From the NCBI RefSeq assembly GCF_033406955.1, contig NZ_CP137734.1, positions 1,054,001-1,118,000 on the forward strand: a stretch of 64,000 nt of DNA. The letters are read 5' to 3'. The notes beneath the pieces are model-generated. The model searched no databases, was not told the DNA's origin, and worked only from the letters and a program-made list of their open reading frames with translations. This document shows, one piece after another, positions 45,357 through 55,577 of the stretch. The DNA comes from Streptomyces violaceoruber (GTDB lineage: Bacteria; Actinomycetota; Actinomycetes; Streptomycetales; Streptomycetaceae). Position 1 is the stretch's first letter. Each line of letters opens with the position of its first letter. Both the position numbers and the translations under genes were made by a program.

Positions 45357-47453
45357 ATGAGCACGCAGTCGAGCAAGCAGACAGTGGACGGCGCGGACCG
45401 CTTCGAATGGACCGAACTCGACCGGCGTGCCGTGGACACCGCCCGGATCCTGGCGGCCGACGCCGTGCAGAAGGTGGGCAACGGTCACCCGGGTACGGCC
45501 ATGGCCCTCGCCCCGGCCGCCTACACGATCTTTCAGAAGGTGATGCGGCACGACCCCGCCGATCCCGAGTGGACCGGCCGTGACCGCTTCGTCCTCTCCC
45601 CCGGCCACACCTCGCTGACCCTCTACACCCAGCTCTTCCTCGCCGGGTACGAGGTGGAGCTGGACGACCTCAAGGCCTTCCGCACGCACGGCTCCAGGAC
45701 GCCGGGCCACCCCGAGTACGGGCACACGGCCGGCGTGGAGACCACCACGGGGCCGCTGGGCCAGGGTGTGGCCAACGCGGTGGGCATGGCGATGGCGGCC
45801 CGCTACGAGCGCGGCCTGTTCGACCCCGGGGCCCCCGAGGGCGAGTCGCCCTTCGACCACACCATCTGGGCGATCGTCAGCGACGGCGACCTCCAGGAGG
45901 GCGTCTCCGCGGAGGCGTCGTCGCTCGCCGGTCACCAAAAGCTCGGCAATCTGGTCTTCCTCTACGACGACAACCACATCTCGATCGAGGGCGACACCGT
46001 GACCGCGTTCTCCGAGGACGTGCTGAAGCGCTACGAGGCGTACGGCTGGCACACACAGCGCGTCGAGCCCGCCGAGAGCGGCGACGTGGACGTGCGCGCG
46101 CTGCACGCGGCGCTGACGGCGGCGAAGGCCGAGACCGGCCGCCCCTCCATCATCGCCATGCGCACGATCATCGCCTGGCCCGCCCCGAACGCCCAGAACA
46201 CCGAGGCCTCCCACGGCTCCGCCCTCGGCGCGGACGAGATCGCCGCCACCAAGCGCGTCCTCGGCTTCGACCCGGAGCGGTCCTTCGAGGTCGCCGACGA
46301 GGTCCTCGCCCACACCCGCCGGGCCCTGGACCGGGGCGCCGAGGCGCACGCCGCCTGGGACAAGCGGATCGCCGCCTGGCGCGACGCCGCCCCCGAGCGC
46401 GCGGCGCTGTTCGACCGCGTGGTCGCGGGCCGGCTGCCCGAGGGCTGGGAGGACGCCCTGCCGGTGTTCGAGACCGGCAAGGCGGTCGCCACCCGGGCCG
46501 CGTCCGGCAAGGTCCTCCAGGCGCTCGGCCCGGTGCTGCCCGAACTGTGGGGCGGCTCCGCAGACCTGGCCGGCTCGAACAACACGACGATCGACAAGAC
46601 GTCGTCCTTCCTGCCCGGGGGCAACCCGCTCCCCGGCGCCGACCCGTACGGCCGCACCGTGCACTTCGGCATCCGCGAGTTCTCCATGGCCGCGGAGATG
46701 AACGGCATCGCCCTGCACGGCAACACCCGGATCTACGGCGGCACCTTCCTGGTCTTCTCCGACTACATGCGCAACGCGGTGCGCATGTCCGCGCTGATGC
46801 AGCTGCCGGTGACGTACGTGTGGACGCACGACTCCATCGGCCTCGGTGAGGACGGGCCCACCCACCAGCCGGTCGAACACCTGGCCTCGCTGCGCGCGAT
46901 CCCCGGCCTCAACGTCGTCCGCCCCGCCGACGCCAACGAGACCGCGACCGTGTGGGCCGAGATCCTGCGCCGCCACTCCACCCACCCGGCGCCGCACGGC
47001 CTCGCCCTCACCCGCCAGGGCGTACCGACCTACGCGCCGAACCCGGACGCGGCGCGCGGCGGGTACGTCCTCGCCGACGCGTCCACCGGCGCCCCGGACG
47101 TCGTCCTGATCGCCACCGGCTCCGAGGTGCAGCTCGCGATGGCCGCGCGGGAGACGCTCGAGGCCGAGGGCACCGCCACGCGCGTGGTGTCGATGCCGTC
47201 CGTGGAGTGGTTCGAGGAGCAGCCCCGCGCGTACCGCGAGAGCGTGCTGCCGCCGTCCGTGCGGGCCCGGGTGGCCGTGGAGGCCGGGATCGGCCTGACC
47301 TGGCACCGGTTCGTCGGGGACGCGGGCCGCATCGTCTCCCTGGAGCACTTCGGCGCCTCCGCCGACGCGAAGACCCTGTTCAGCGAGTTCGGCTTCACCG
47401 CCGGGCACGTGGCCGCCGCCGCCCGGGACTCCCTGGCCGCCGCCCGCGGCTGA
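45357..47453 (+). CDS. tkt: transketolase
   Basis: A 698-residue thiamine-diphosphate enzyme of the non-oxidative pentose phosphate pathway, moving two-carbon units between sugar phosphates. Seen: GNGHPGTAMALAP near the start, the TPP-binding block SDGDLQEGVSAEASS...YDDNHISIEG, and a pyrimidine/middle domain with GGSADLAGSN and HFGIREFSMAAEMNGIALHG, and a C-terminal domain with EHFGASADAKTLFSEFGFT. Full length for the family. The ATG at 45357 is preferred to the TTG at 45351. First gene of the six-gene operon; 63 bases to tal. Confidence 0.95.
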   Translation: MSTQSSKQTVDGADRFEWTELDRRAVDTARILAADAVQKVGNGHPGTAMALAPAAYTIFQKVMRHDPADPEWTGRDRFVLSPGHTSLTLYTQLFLAGYEVELDDLKAFRTHGSRTPGHPEYGHTAGVETTTGPLGQGVANAVGMAMAARYERGLFDPGAPEGESPFDHTIWAIVSDGDLQEGVSAEASSLAGHQKLGNLVFLYDDNHISIEGDTVTAFSEDVLKRYEAYGWHTQRVEPAESGDVDVRALHAALTAAKAETGRPSIIAMRTIIAWPAPNAQNTEASHGSALGADEIAATKRVLGFDPERSFEVADEVLAHTRRALDRGAEAHAAWDKRIAAWRDAAPERAALFDRVVAGRLPEGWEDALPVFETGKAVATRAASGKVLQALGPVLPELWGGSADLAGSNNTTIDKTSSFLPGGNPLPGADPYGRTVHFGIREFSMAAEMNGIALHGNTRIYGGTFLVFSDYMRNAVRMSALMQLPVTYVWTHDSIGLGEDGPTHQPVEHLASLRAIPGLNVVRPADANETATVWAEILRRHSTHPAPHGLALTRQGVPTYAPNPDAARGGYVLADASTGAPDVVLIATGSEVQLAMAARETLEAEGTATRVVSMPSVEWFEEQPRAYRESVLPPSVRARVAVEAGIGLTWHRFVGDAGRIVSLEHFGASADAKTLFSEFGFTAGHVAAAARDSLAAARG

Positions 47454-47516
47454 CCCCACCGGATCCCATCCCGGTCCGGACCCGTTTCGACCTCGATCCG
47501 AGGGCAGAAAGAGAAG

Positions 47517-48662
47517 ATGATCACTGTGACCGAAGCAACCGCCACCGCGGGAGCACTGCAGCGCCTGGCCGACCAGGGCGTGTCCGTCTGGCTCGACGAC
47601 CTGTCGCGGCGGCGGATCGAGTCCGGCAACCTCGCCGAGCTGATCAGGACGAAGAACGTCGTCGGAGTCACCACCAACCCGTCGATCTTCCAGGCCGCCA
47701 TAGGCTCCGGCGAGGGCTACGAGGAGCAGCTCGCCGACCTGGCGACCCGGGGCGTCACCGTCGACGAGGCGGTGCGCATGATGACCACCGCCGATGTCCG
47801 CGCCGCCGCCGACGTGCTGCGCGGGGTGTACGACGCCTCCGGCGGGCGCGACGGCCGCGTCTCCATCGAGGTCGACCCGCGCCTGGCCCACGACACGGCG
47901 GCGACGGTCGCCGAGGCCCGCCAGCTGTCCTGGCTGGTCGACCGTCCCAACGTGATGATCAAGATCCCGGCGACGAAGGCCGGTCTCCCGGCCATCACCG
48001 AGGTCATCGGCGCCGGCATCAGTGTGAACGTCACGCTGATCTTCTCCCTGGAGCGCTACCGCGAGGTCATGGACGCCTACCTCGCCGGCCTGGAGAAGGC
48101 GCAGGCGGCCGGGATCGACCTGGCCGGCATCCACTCGGTCGCGTCCTTCTTCGTCTCCCGCGTCGACAGCGAGATCGACAAGCGCCTGTCCCTGCTGGGC
48201 ACCGAAGAGGCGCTCGGCCTGCGCGGCCGGGCGGCACTGGCCAACGCACGACTGGCCTACGAGGCGTACGAGAACGTCTTCGCGGGCGACCGCTTCACCG
48301 CCCTCGCGGGGGCCCGCGCGAACGCCCAGCGCCCCCTGTGGGCGTCCACCGGTGTGAAGGACCCGGCATTCCGGGACACCCTGTACGTGGAGGAGCTGGT
48401 CGCCCCCGGCACCGTGAACACGATGCCGGAGGCCACCCTGGACGCCGCCGCCGATCACGGCGACGTACGGGGCGACACGGTCACCGGCGGGTACGCCCAG
48501 GCCCGCGCCGATCTCGCGGCCGTGGAGCGGCTCGGCGTGTCGTACGACGAGGTGGTGGAGCAGTTGGAGCAGGAGGGCGTGGCGAAGTTCGAGGCGGCCT
48601 GGCAGGAGCTGCTCGCCGCCGTGACGAAGTCCCTCGACAGCAAGGGAGTTGACGGGGAATGA
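47517..48662 (+). CDS. tal: transaldolase
   Basis: A 381-residue transaldolase of the longer actinobacterial type. Schiff-base Lys149 lies in [11 protein letters not shown]; other blocks are [15 protein letters not shown] and [20 protein letters not shown]. It moves dihydroxyacetone units between sedoheptulose-7-phosphate and glyceraldehyde-3-phosphate. The ATG at 47517 follows GAAAGAGAAG. The stop overlaps the zwf ATG (ATGA), so tal and zwf are translationally coupled. Confidence 0.95.
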   Translation: MITVTEATATAGALQRLADQGVSVWLDDLSRRRIESGNLAELIRTKNVVGVTTNPSIFQAAIGSGEGYEEQLADLATRGVTVDEAVRMMTTADVRAAADVLRGVYDASGGRDGRVSIEVDPRLAHDTAATVAEARQLSWLVDRPNVMIKIPATKAGLPAITEVIGAGISVNVTLIFSLERYREVMDAYLAGLEKAQAAGIDLAGIHSVASFFVSRVDSEIDKRLSLLGTEEALGLRGRAALANARLAYEAYENVFAGDRFTALAGARANAQRPLWASTGVKDPAFRDTLYVEELVAPGTVNTMPEATLDAAADHGDVRGDTVTGGYAQARADLAAVERLGVSYDEVVEQLEQEGVAKFEAAWQELLAAVTKSLDSKGVDGE

Positions 48663-50437
48663 GCGAGGAGCTTCCCGCTGGGGCGCCCCAGGAGACCAAG
48701 GCGACGAAGGAAGCCAAGGAGACCCGGACGGCCCAGGAGGCGGCGGGGCCGCTGCACGCGGAGGAGGCCGAGGAGGCCCGCGCCGCCGAGGCGGCGAAGG
48801 CGTCCGGCCGGGCGAAGGCTCCCCGCGGCGCGAAGAAGTCCGCGACGAACCGCGCCGCCAAGGAGGCGAAGGGCAAGGGCGCGGCCGGGGAGGGCGTCGA
48901 GCCGGTGGCACCGCTCGACTGGAGCAACCCGCTGCGCGATCCCCAGGACCGCCGTCTCCCCCGCATCGCGGGCCCGTCCGGGCTGGTCATCTTCGGCGTC
49001 ACCGGCGACCTGTCCCGCAAGAAGCTGATGCCCGCCGTGTACGACCTGGCCAACCGCGGCCTGCTGCCGCCCGGCTTCTCGCTGGTCGGCTTCGCCCGCC
49101 GGGACTGGGAGGACCAGGACTTCGCCGAGGTCGTGCACGACGCGGTCAGGGAGCACGCGCGCACGCCGTTCCGCGAGGAGGTCTGGCAGCAGCTCTCCGA
49201 GGGCATGCGCTTCATCCCCGGCGACTTCGACGACGACAACGCGTTCGAACAGCTGCGCAAGGCCGTCGAGGAGCTGGACGCGTCCCGCGGCACCAGCGGC
49301 AACTACGCCTTCTACCTCTCCGTGCCGCCGAAGTTCTTCCCGAAGGTCGTCCAGCAGCTCAAGAAGCACGGGCTGACCGACGCGCCCGCGGGCTCCTGGC
49401 GCCGTGCGGTGATCGAGAAGCCGTTCGGCCACGACCTGGACAGCGCCCGCGACCTGAACGCGCTGGTGCACGAGGTGTTCGACCCGGAGCAGGTCTTCCG
49501 CATCGACCACTACCTGGGCAAGGAGACGGTCCAGAACATCCTGGCGCTGCGCTTCGCCAACCAGATGTACGAGCCGATCTGGAACCGGTCCTACGTGGAC
49601 CACGTGCAGATCACGATGGCCGAGGACATCGGCATCGGCGGCCGGGCGGGCTACTACGACGGCATCGGCGCCGCCCGCGACGTCATCCAGAACCATCTGC
49701 TCCAGCTGATGGCGCTGACCGCCATGGAGGAGCCGGCCGCCTTCGACGCGCGGTCGCTGCTCACCGAGAAGCTGAAGGTGCTGCGGGCGGTGCGGCTGCC
49801 CGACGACCTGGGCGAGCACACCGTGCGCGGGCAGTACGCGGGCGGCTGGCAGGGCGGCGCGCAGGTGCCCGGCTACCTGGAGGAGGAGGGCATCGACCCG
49901 GCCTCCACCACCGACACCTACGCGGCGATCAAGCTCGGCATCGACAACCGCCGCTGGGCCGGGGTGCCCTTCTACCTGCGCACCGGCAAGCGCCTGGGCC
50001 GCCGGGTCACCGAGATCGCGGTCGTCTTCCAGCGGGCCCCGCACTCCCCCTTCGACTCCACGGCGACGGAGGAGCTGGGCGAGAACGCCATCGTCATCCG
50101 CGTCCAGCCCGACGAGGGCATGACGGTGCGCTTCGGCTCCAAGGTGCCGGGCACGTCGATGGAGATCCGGGACGTGTCGATGGACTTCGCGTACGGCGAG
50201 TCCTTCACCGAGTCCAGCCCGGAGGCGTACGAACGGCTGATCCTGGACGTCCTTCTGGGTGACGCCAACCTGTTCCCGCGCCACCAGGAGGTGGAAGAGT
50301 CCTGGCGGATCCTCGACCCGATCGAGGAGTACTGGGCCTCGCACGACAAGCCCGCGCAGTACGCGTCGGGCGGCTGGGGACCGCGGGAAGCGGACGAGAT
50401 GCTCGCACGAGACGGACGGAGCTGGCGCAGGCCATGA
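48659..50437 (+). CDS. zwf: glucose-6-phosphate dehydrogenase with an N-terminal extension
   Basis: A 592-residue frame. The catalytic part begins near residue 85 ([17 protein letters not shown]) with the NADP-binding [14 protein letters not shown] and the active-site RIDHYLGKE. The family is about 500 residues, so about 80 residues of Ala/Lys/Glu-rich, disordered sequence precede it. The ATG at 48659 overlaps the tal stop and supports translation of the extension. A GTG at 48905 with GGGGAGGG ten bases before it could instead give the normal length. It makes 6-phosphogluconolactone and NADPH; partner OpcA is encoded next. Confidence 0.95.
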   Translation: MSEELPAGAPQETKATKEAKETRTAQEAAGPLHAEEAEEARAAEAAKASGRAKAPRGAKKSATNRAAKEAKGKGAAGEGVEPVAPLDWSNPLRDPQDRRLPRIAGPSGLVIFGVTGDLSRKKLMPAVYDLANRGLLPPGFSLVGFARRDWEDQDFAEVVHDAVREHARTPFREEVWQQLSEGMRFIPGDFDDDNAFEQLRKAVEELDASRGTSGNYAFYLSVPPKFFPKVVQQLKKHGLTDAPAGSWRRAVIEKPFGHDLDSARDLNALVHEVFDPEQVFRIDHYLGKETVQNILALRFANQMYEPIWNRSYVDHVQITMAEDIGIGGRAGYYDGIGAARDVIQNHLLQLMALTAMEEPAAFDARSLLTEKLKVLRAVRLPDDLGEHTVRGQYAGGWQGGAQVPGYLEEEGIDPASTTDTYAAIKLGIDNRRWAGVPFYLRTGKRLGRRVTEIAVVFQRAPHSPFDSTATEELGENAIVIRVQPDEGMTVRFGSKVPGTSMEIRDVSMDFAYGESFTESSPEAYERLILDVLLGDANLFPRHQEVEESWRILDPIEEYWASHDKPAQYASGGWGPREADEMLARDGRSWRRP

Positions 50438-51369
50438 GGATCGACCTGACCGACACCACGGCAAGCAAGATCAACAAGGCGCTGGTGCAGGGCCGCCGGG
50501 CCATCGGCACCCCGGCCGTGGGCATGGTGCTCACGCTGGTCATCGTCACGGACGAGGAGAACGCCTACGACGCGACCAAGGCCGCCGAGGAGGCCTCGCA
50601 CGAGCACCCCTCGCGCACCCTCGTCGTCATCAAGCGCCACCCCCGCAATCTGCGCGACCGCACCCGCTCGCACCTCGACGCCGAGGTCCGGGTCGGCTCC
50701 GAGGCCGGGACCGGCGAGACGGTCGTCCTGCGCACGTACGGCGAGGTGTCCGAGCACGCCGACTCGGTGGTGCTGCCGCTGCTGCTGCCGGACGCGCCGG
50801 TCGTCGTGTGGTGGCCGGTCGAGGCGCCGGACAACCCCGCGAAGGACCCGCTGGGCGCGCTGGCCCAGCGCCGGATCACCGACCTCTACACGGTCGAGAG
50901 GCCGATGGAGGTCCTGGAGCGCCGGGTCCGCGCCTACGCGCCCGGCGACACCGACCTGGCCTGGACCCGGCTGACGCTGTGGCGCTCGATGCTCGCCGCG
51001 GCCCTGGACCAGGCCCGGGTACCGGTGACCTCCGCGGTCGTGGAGGCCGAGGCGGACAACCCGGCCGCCGAGCTGCTGGCCCGCTGGATGGAGGCCCGCC
51101 TCGGTGTCCGCGTGGACCGCGTGGTCACCGACGGCCCGGTGGTGACGGCGGTCCGCCTCGGCACGGCGAACGGCGAGATCGTCGTCGACCGGCCGGAGGG
51201 CCCGCTCGCCACGATGACCCTGCCGGGTCAGCCCTCGCGCTCCGTCGCCCTGAAGGTGCGCCCCACCTCCGAACTCATCGCCGAGGAGCTCAGGCGCCTC
51301 GACGCCGACGAGATGTACGCCGTCGCCCTGCGCGGCAAGGCCGGCAAGGAGACCCCTGTCCATGTCTGA
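50434..51369 (+). CDS. opcA: OpcA, glucose-6-phosphate dehydrogenase assembly protein
   Basis: A 311-residue protein of the OpcA family, which in actinobacteria and cyanobacteria is needed for G6PDH assembly and activity. Typical start [19 protein letters not shown] and the block [19 protein letters not shown]. No enzyme motifs. The ATG at 50434 overlaps the zwf stop by four bases, matching the need for both proteins in the same complex. Overlaps pgi by eight bases at its end. Confidence 0.95.
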   Translation: MRIDLTDTTASKINKALVQGRRAIGTPAVGMVLTLVIVTDEENAYDATKAAEEASHEHPSRTLVVIKRHPRNLRDRTRSHLDAEVRVGSEAGTGETVVLRTYGEVSEHADSVVLPLLLPDAPVVVWWPVEAPDNPAKDPLGALAQRRITDLYTVERPMEVLERRVRAYAPGDTDLAWTRLTLWRSMLAAALDQARVPVTSAVVEAEADNPAAELLARWMEARLGVRVDRVVTDGPVVTAVRLGTANGEIVVDRPEGPLATMTLPGQPSRSVALKVRPTSELIAEELRRLDADEMYAVALRGKAGKETPVHV

Positions 51370-53014
51370 CACCCCGAAGCTCAACCAGCGGCCCGAGTGG
51401 ACCGCGCTCGCGGACCACGCCAAGGGCACGCTGCCCCACCCGGACCTGCGCGAGCTGTTCGCCCAGGACCCCGGGCGGGCGGAGCGCTACGTCGTGCGCG
51501 TGGGAGACCTGCGCATCGACTACTCGAAGCACCTGGTCACCGACGAGACGCTGGCCCTGCTCCAGGAGCTGGCCGCCGCGACCGGCGTGTCCGGGCTGCG
51601 CGACGCGATGTTCCGCGGTGAGCGCATCAACATCACCGAGGACCGGGCGGTCCTGCACACCGCGCTGCGGGCGCCGCGGGACGCGGTGATCGAGGTCGAC
51701 GGCGAGAACGTCGTCCCCAAGGTGCACGCCGTGCTGGACAAGATGGCCGGCTTCGCCGACCGGGTCCGCTCCGGCGAGTGGACCGGCCACACCGGCAGGC
51801 GCATCAGGAACGTCGTCAACATCGGCATCGGCGGCTCCGACCTCGGTCCGGCGATGGCCTACGAGGCCCTGCGGGCCTTCACCGACCGCTCCCTCACCCT
51901 CCGCTTCGTGTCCAACGTGGACGGCGCCGACCTGCACGAGGCGGTCCGGGACCTGGACCCGGCCGAGACGCTGTTCATCATCGCCTCCAAGACCTTCACC
52001 ACCATCGAGACGATCACCAACGCCACCTCCGCCCGCTCGTGGCTGCTGGCCGGCCTCGGGGGTGACGAGAAGGCGGTCGCGAAGCACTTCGTGGCCCTGT
52101 CGACCAACGCCGAGAAGGTCGCGGACTTCGGCATCGACACGGCCAACATGTTCGAGTTCTGGGACTGGGTCGGCGGCCGCTACTCCTTCGACTCGGCCAT
52201 CGGCCTCTCCCTGATGATCGCCATCGGCCCGGACCGCTTCCGGGAGATGCTCGACGGCTTCCGCATCGTCGACGAGCACTTCCGCAACGCCGAGGCCCCG
52301 GCCAACGCGCCGCTGCTCCTCGGCCTGCTGGGCGTCTGGTACGGCGACTTCCTGGGTGCGCAGTCACACGCGGTACTGCCGTACTCGCACTACCTGTCGA
52401 AGTTCACCGCGTACCTCCAGCAGCTGGACATGGAGTCCAACGGCAAGTCCGTCGACCGCGAGGGCAAGCCCGTGCAGTGGCAGACCGGGCCGGTGGTGTG
52501 GGGCACGCCGGGCACCAACGGGCAGCACGCCTACTACCAGTTGATCCACCAGGGTACGAAGCTGATCCCGGCGGACTTCATCGGCTTCGCCCGGCCCGTG
52601 GACGAGCTGAGCGAGGAGCTGAAGGCCCAGCACGACCTGCTGATGGCCAACTTCTTCGCCCAGACCCAGGCCCTCGCCTTCGGCAAGACCCCGGACGAGG
52701 TACGCGCCGAGGGAGTGCCCGAGGAACTGGTCCCGCACAAGACCTTCCGCGGCAACCACCCCACCACGACCGTCCTGGCCGCCGAACTGACCCCCTCCGT
52801 CCTCGGCCAGCTCATCGCCCTGTACGAGCACAAGGTCTTCGTCCAGGGCGCGATCTGGAACATCGACTCCTTCGACCAGTGGGGCGTCGAACTCGGCAAG
52901 GTGCTCGCCAAGCGCGTCGAACCGGCCCTCACCGAGGGCGCGGACGTGCCCGGCCTCGATCCGTCCACGGCCGCGCTGGTGGCCGCCTACCGTGAACTGA
53001 AGGAAGTGCACTGA
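51362..53014 (+). CDS. pgi: glucose-6-phosphate isomerase
   Basis: A 550-residue isomerase interconverting glucose-6-phosphate and fructose-6-phosphate. Signatures are [19 protein letters not shown] and, further on, SPRGKxDTNGQ-type sequence [19 protein letters not shown] with the catalytic His. Normal length for the bacterial family. It overlaps the end of opcA by eight bases and is followed after one base by gnd. Its place in this operon lets fructose-6-phosphate be recycled into the oxidative pathway. Confidence 0.95.
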   Translation: MSDTPKLNQRPEWTALADHAKGTLPHPDLRELFAQDPGRAERYVVRVGDLRIDYSKHLVTDETLALLQELAAATGVSGLRDAMFRGERINITEDRAVLHTALRAPRDAVIEVDGENVVPKVHAVLDKMAGFADRVRSGEWTGHTGRRIRNVVNIGIGGSDLGPAMAYEALRAFTDRSLTLRFVSNVDGADLHEAVRDLDPAETLFIIASKTFTTIETITNATSARSWLLAGLGGDEKAVAKHFVALSTNAEKVADFGIDTANMFEFWDWVGGRYSFDSAIGLSLMIAIGPDRFREMLDGFRIVDEHFRNAEAPANAPLLLGLLGVWYGDFLGAQSHAVLPYSHYLSKFTAYLQQLDMESNGKSVDREGKPVQWQTGPVVWGTPGTNGQHAYYQLIHQGTKLIPADFIGFARPVDELSEELKAQHDLLMANFFAQTQALAFGKTPDEVRAEGVPEELVPHKTFRGNHPTTTVLAAELTPSVLGQLIALYEHKVFVQGAIWNIDSFDQWGVELGKVLAKRVEPALTEGADVPGLDPSTAALVAAYRELKEVH

Positions 53015-53015
53015 C

Positions 53016-53897
53016 ATGCAGATCGGTCTTGTGGGTCTCGGCAAGATGGGCGGCAACATGCGCGAGCGACTGCGCAACGCCGGCCACACCGTCGTCGGAT
53101 ACGACACCAATCCCGACCGGGCCGACGTCGACAGCCTGGTCGAGCTGGTGGACCGGCTGGAGCGGCCGCGCGCGGTCTGGGTGATGGTCCCGGCCGGCGG
53201 CGCCACCCAGCACGTCATCGACCAGCTGGCGACGCTGCTCAAGCCCGGTGACACCGTCATCGACGGCGGCAACTCCCGCTGGACGGACGACGAGAAGCAC
53301 GCCGAGGAACTGGGCAAGCGCGGCATCAACTTCGTCGACGCGGGCGTCTCGGGCGGCGTGTGGGGACTGAAGAACGGCTATGCCCTGATGGTCGGCGGCG
53401 ACAAGGAGACCGTCGACGACCTGAAGCCGGTCTTCGACGCACTCAAGCCCGACGGCCCCTACGGCTACGTCCACGCGGGCAAGGTCGGCGCCGGGCACTT
53501 CTCCAAGATGGTCCACAACGGCATCGAGTACGCCATGATGCAGGCCTACGCCGAGGGCTGGGAGCTGCTGGAGAAGGTCGACTCCGTGGACAACGTCCGC
53601 GAGGTCTTCCGCTCCTGGCAGGAGGGCACCGTCATCCGGTCCTGGCTCCTGGACCTGGCCGTCAACGCCCTCGACGACGACCACCACCTGGAGAAGCTGC
53701 GCGGCTACGCCGACGACTCGGGCGAGGGCCGCTGGACCGTGGAGGCGGCGATCGACAACGCCGTGCCGCTGCCCGCGATCACGGCCTCCCTCTTCGCGCG
53801 GTTCGCGTCCCGCCAGGAGGACTCGCCGCAGATGAAGATGGTCGCCGCGCTGCGCAACCAGTTCGGTGGCCACGCCGTGGAGTCGGCCAAGAAGTAG
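53016..53897 (+). CDS. gnd: 6-phosphogluconate dehydrogenase, short (YqeC/GndA-like) type
   Basis: A 293-residue decarboxylating dehydrogenase of the short class (the long class is about 470 residues). Rossmann start GLVGLGKMGGNM; substrate motif DAGVSGGVWGLKNGYALMVGG; catalytic Lys in HFSKMVHNGIEYAMMQA. Strand 2 ends in Asp30 (VVGYD), which normally favours NAD rather than NADP. It makes ribulose-5-phosphate. Last gene of the operon, after pgi by one base. Confidence 0.93.
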   Translation: MQIGLVGLGKMGGNMRERLRNAGHTVVGYDTNPDRADVDSLVELVDRLERPRAVWVMVPAGGATQHVIDQLATLLKPGDTVIDGGNSRWTDDEKHAEELGKRGINFVDAGVSGGVWGLKNGYALMVGGDKETVDDLKPVFDALKPDGPYGYVHAGKVGAGHFSKMVHNGIEYAMMQAYAEGWELLEKVDSVDNVREVFRSWQEGTVIRSWLLDLAVNALDDDHHLEKLRGYADDSGEGRWTVEAAIDNAVPLPAITASLFARFASRQEDSPQMKMVAALRNQFGGHAVESAKK

Positions 53898-53968
53898 CCG
53901 CCCGGGAAGTGGGCGGTCCGGAAAGCGCGTTGACGTGCTCGGCCGGTTCGGGTCAGAGTCCCTCCCTG

Positions 53969-55492
53969 ATGGAGATCAACGACCTGACACCGGCCGAGTC
54001 CCGTCTTTGGCGGGCGTTCGCCTCGGGCACCGACGTGGACTTCCGTGCCACGCACCCTCCCGCCCCGGGCTCGTCCGCCACGGACCCTTCCGGCGGCGCG
54101 GACCCTTCCGGCGCGGACTCCGACGACCCCGCTCGCGGCGATACCTGGGGGCCCGAGCGGACCGTGCGCGCGAGCGTGCTGCGGTCCCTGCTCCTGGACG
54201 GCCCACGGGAGGACGGCCGGGTGGCGGCGCTCAGCCTGGCCGGTGCCCGTGTCACCGGGCGGTTGGATGTGCAGTACGCGACGGTCGACCACCCCGTGCG
54301 GCTGCGGAACTGCCACTTCGACGAGGCCCCGAGGTTCTACGGGGCCCGGCTGCGCGAGCTGAACCTGAGCGAGTCCGTGCTGCCCGGGCTGATCTCGCAC
54401 GCGGTCCGGGTGGAGGGCGTACTGCGGCTGACCCGGGCCCGGTTCAGCGGTACGGTGCGGCTCGCGGGGGCGGAGGTCACCGGCAGCCTGTACCTGGAGA
54501 GCACCCGCATCGAGGCGCCGGACACCGAGGGGCCGGTGCTCCAGCTGAACCAGGCGGTGCTCGGCGCCGACCTGTGGGCGCCGGGGCTGCGCACGGCTGG
54601 CGAGGTCCGGCTCACCGGCGCCCGGGTGGCCGGCACGGTCAACCTCAACGACGCGGTGCTGGACCGGCCCGGCGGCACCGCCGTCCACGCCGAGACGCTC
54701 GCCACCGAGGCCGACGTGCTGCTGCGGCGCGCGGACGTCCGGGGCCGGCTGGAGCTGCGCGGTGCCCGGATACCCGGCCGGCTGGACCTGTCGCACGCCC
54801 GGCTGGCCAACGCCGGGAACACCGCACTGCGTGCCAGCAGTTGCGTGATCGGCGAACTCTGGCTGCGGGAGGGCCCGGCGGTGCAGGGGGCGCTCAACCT
54901 GCGCCGCGCCCAGGTGGACGTGCTGTTCCTCCAACCTGAGGTGGTGCCTGCCTGGGTCCAGCTCAACGACCTCACGTACACGTCGCTCATCCCGCACGAA
55001 CCCGCCGAGCGTCGGCTGCCGATGCTGGAGAAGGGCGACAGCTACCTCCCCTTCACCTACGAGCAGCTGACCGCCGCCTACCGGCGCATCGGTGACGACG
55101 ACGCGGCCCGCCTCGTACAGCTCGCCAAGCAGCGGCGGCGCCGGCGCACCCTGCCCTGGTACGGCCGCCTGTGGGGGCACCTCCAGGACATCGCGGTCGG
55201 GTACGGCTTCCGTCCGCTGCGTGCGGGCGGCTGGCTGCTGTCGCTGCTCGCGGTCGGCTCGGTCGTCTACGGGCTGCACCACCCGCCGCCGCTCAAGCCG
55301 CAGGAGGCCCCCGGCTTCAACCCGGTCTTCTACACGCTGGACCTGCTGCTGCCGGTGATCTCCTTCGGTCAGGAGAGCGCGTTCTCGCCCCAGGGCGGCT
55401 ATCAGACGCTCTCCTACGTCCTGGTCATCACCGGCTGGATCCTGGCCACGACGGTGATCACCGGCCTGACCCGCACCGTCAGCCGCCAGTGA
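53969..55492 (+). CDS. beta-helix-like membrane protein with C-terminal membrane pair
   Basis: A 507-residue protein. Residues 90-340 are built from repeated short strands of the type ARVTGRLDVQ/ARFSGTVRLAG/ARVAGTVNLND/ARIPGRLDLSH, a pattern that suggests a right-handed beta-helix (pentapeptide- or bactofilin-like). After a basic KQRRRRR stretch come two membrane helices (about 425-445 and 483-503) with a loop between them, a layout similar to small ion channels. The start is the ATG at 53969, though its ribosome site is weak. Function unknown; some databases call relatives membrane oxidoreductases without evidence I can see here. Confidence 0.75.
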   Translation: MEINDLTPAESRLWRAFASGTDVDFRATHPPAPGSSATDPSGGADPSGADSDDPARGDTWGPERTVRASVLRSLLLDGPREDGRVAALSLAGARVTGRLDVQYATVDHPVRLRNCHFDEAPRFYGARLRELNLSESVLPGLISHAVRVEGVLRLTRARFSGTVRLAGAEVTGSLYLESTRIEAPDTEGPVLQLNQAVLGADLWAPGLRTAGEVRLTGARVAGTVNLNDAVLDRPGGTAVHAETLATEADVLLRRADVRGRLELRGARIPGRLDLSHARLANAGNTALRASSCVIGELWLREGPAVQGALNLRRAQVDVLFLQPEVVPAWVQLNDLTYTSLIPHEPAERRLPMLEKGDSYLPFTYEQLTAAYRRIGDDDAARLVQLAKQRRRRRTLPWYGRLWGHLQDIAVGYGFRPLRAGGWLLSLLAVGSVVYGLHHPPPLKPQEAPGFNPVFYTLDLLLPVISFGQESAFSPQGGYQTLSYVLVITGWILATTVITGLTRTVSRQ

Positions 55493-55577
55493 GGATCTCC
55501 GTAAAGGGGCCGGGAGTTCGGAGCGGGCGGGTACGGGGTATGCCGGACGCGTCCCGAACGAACGATCAAGGAGAGCG

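Noticed and set aside
45294..48911. A 1205-codon minus-strand frame
   Set aside because: It is antisense to tkt and tal, whose enzyme motifs are clear on the plus strand.
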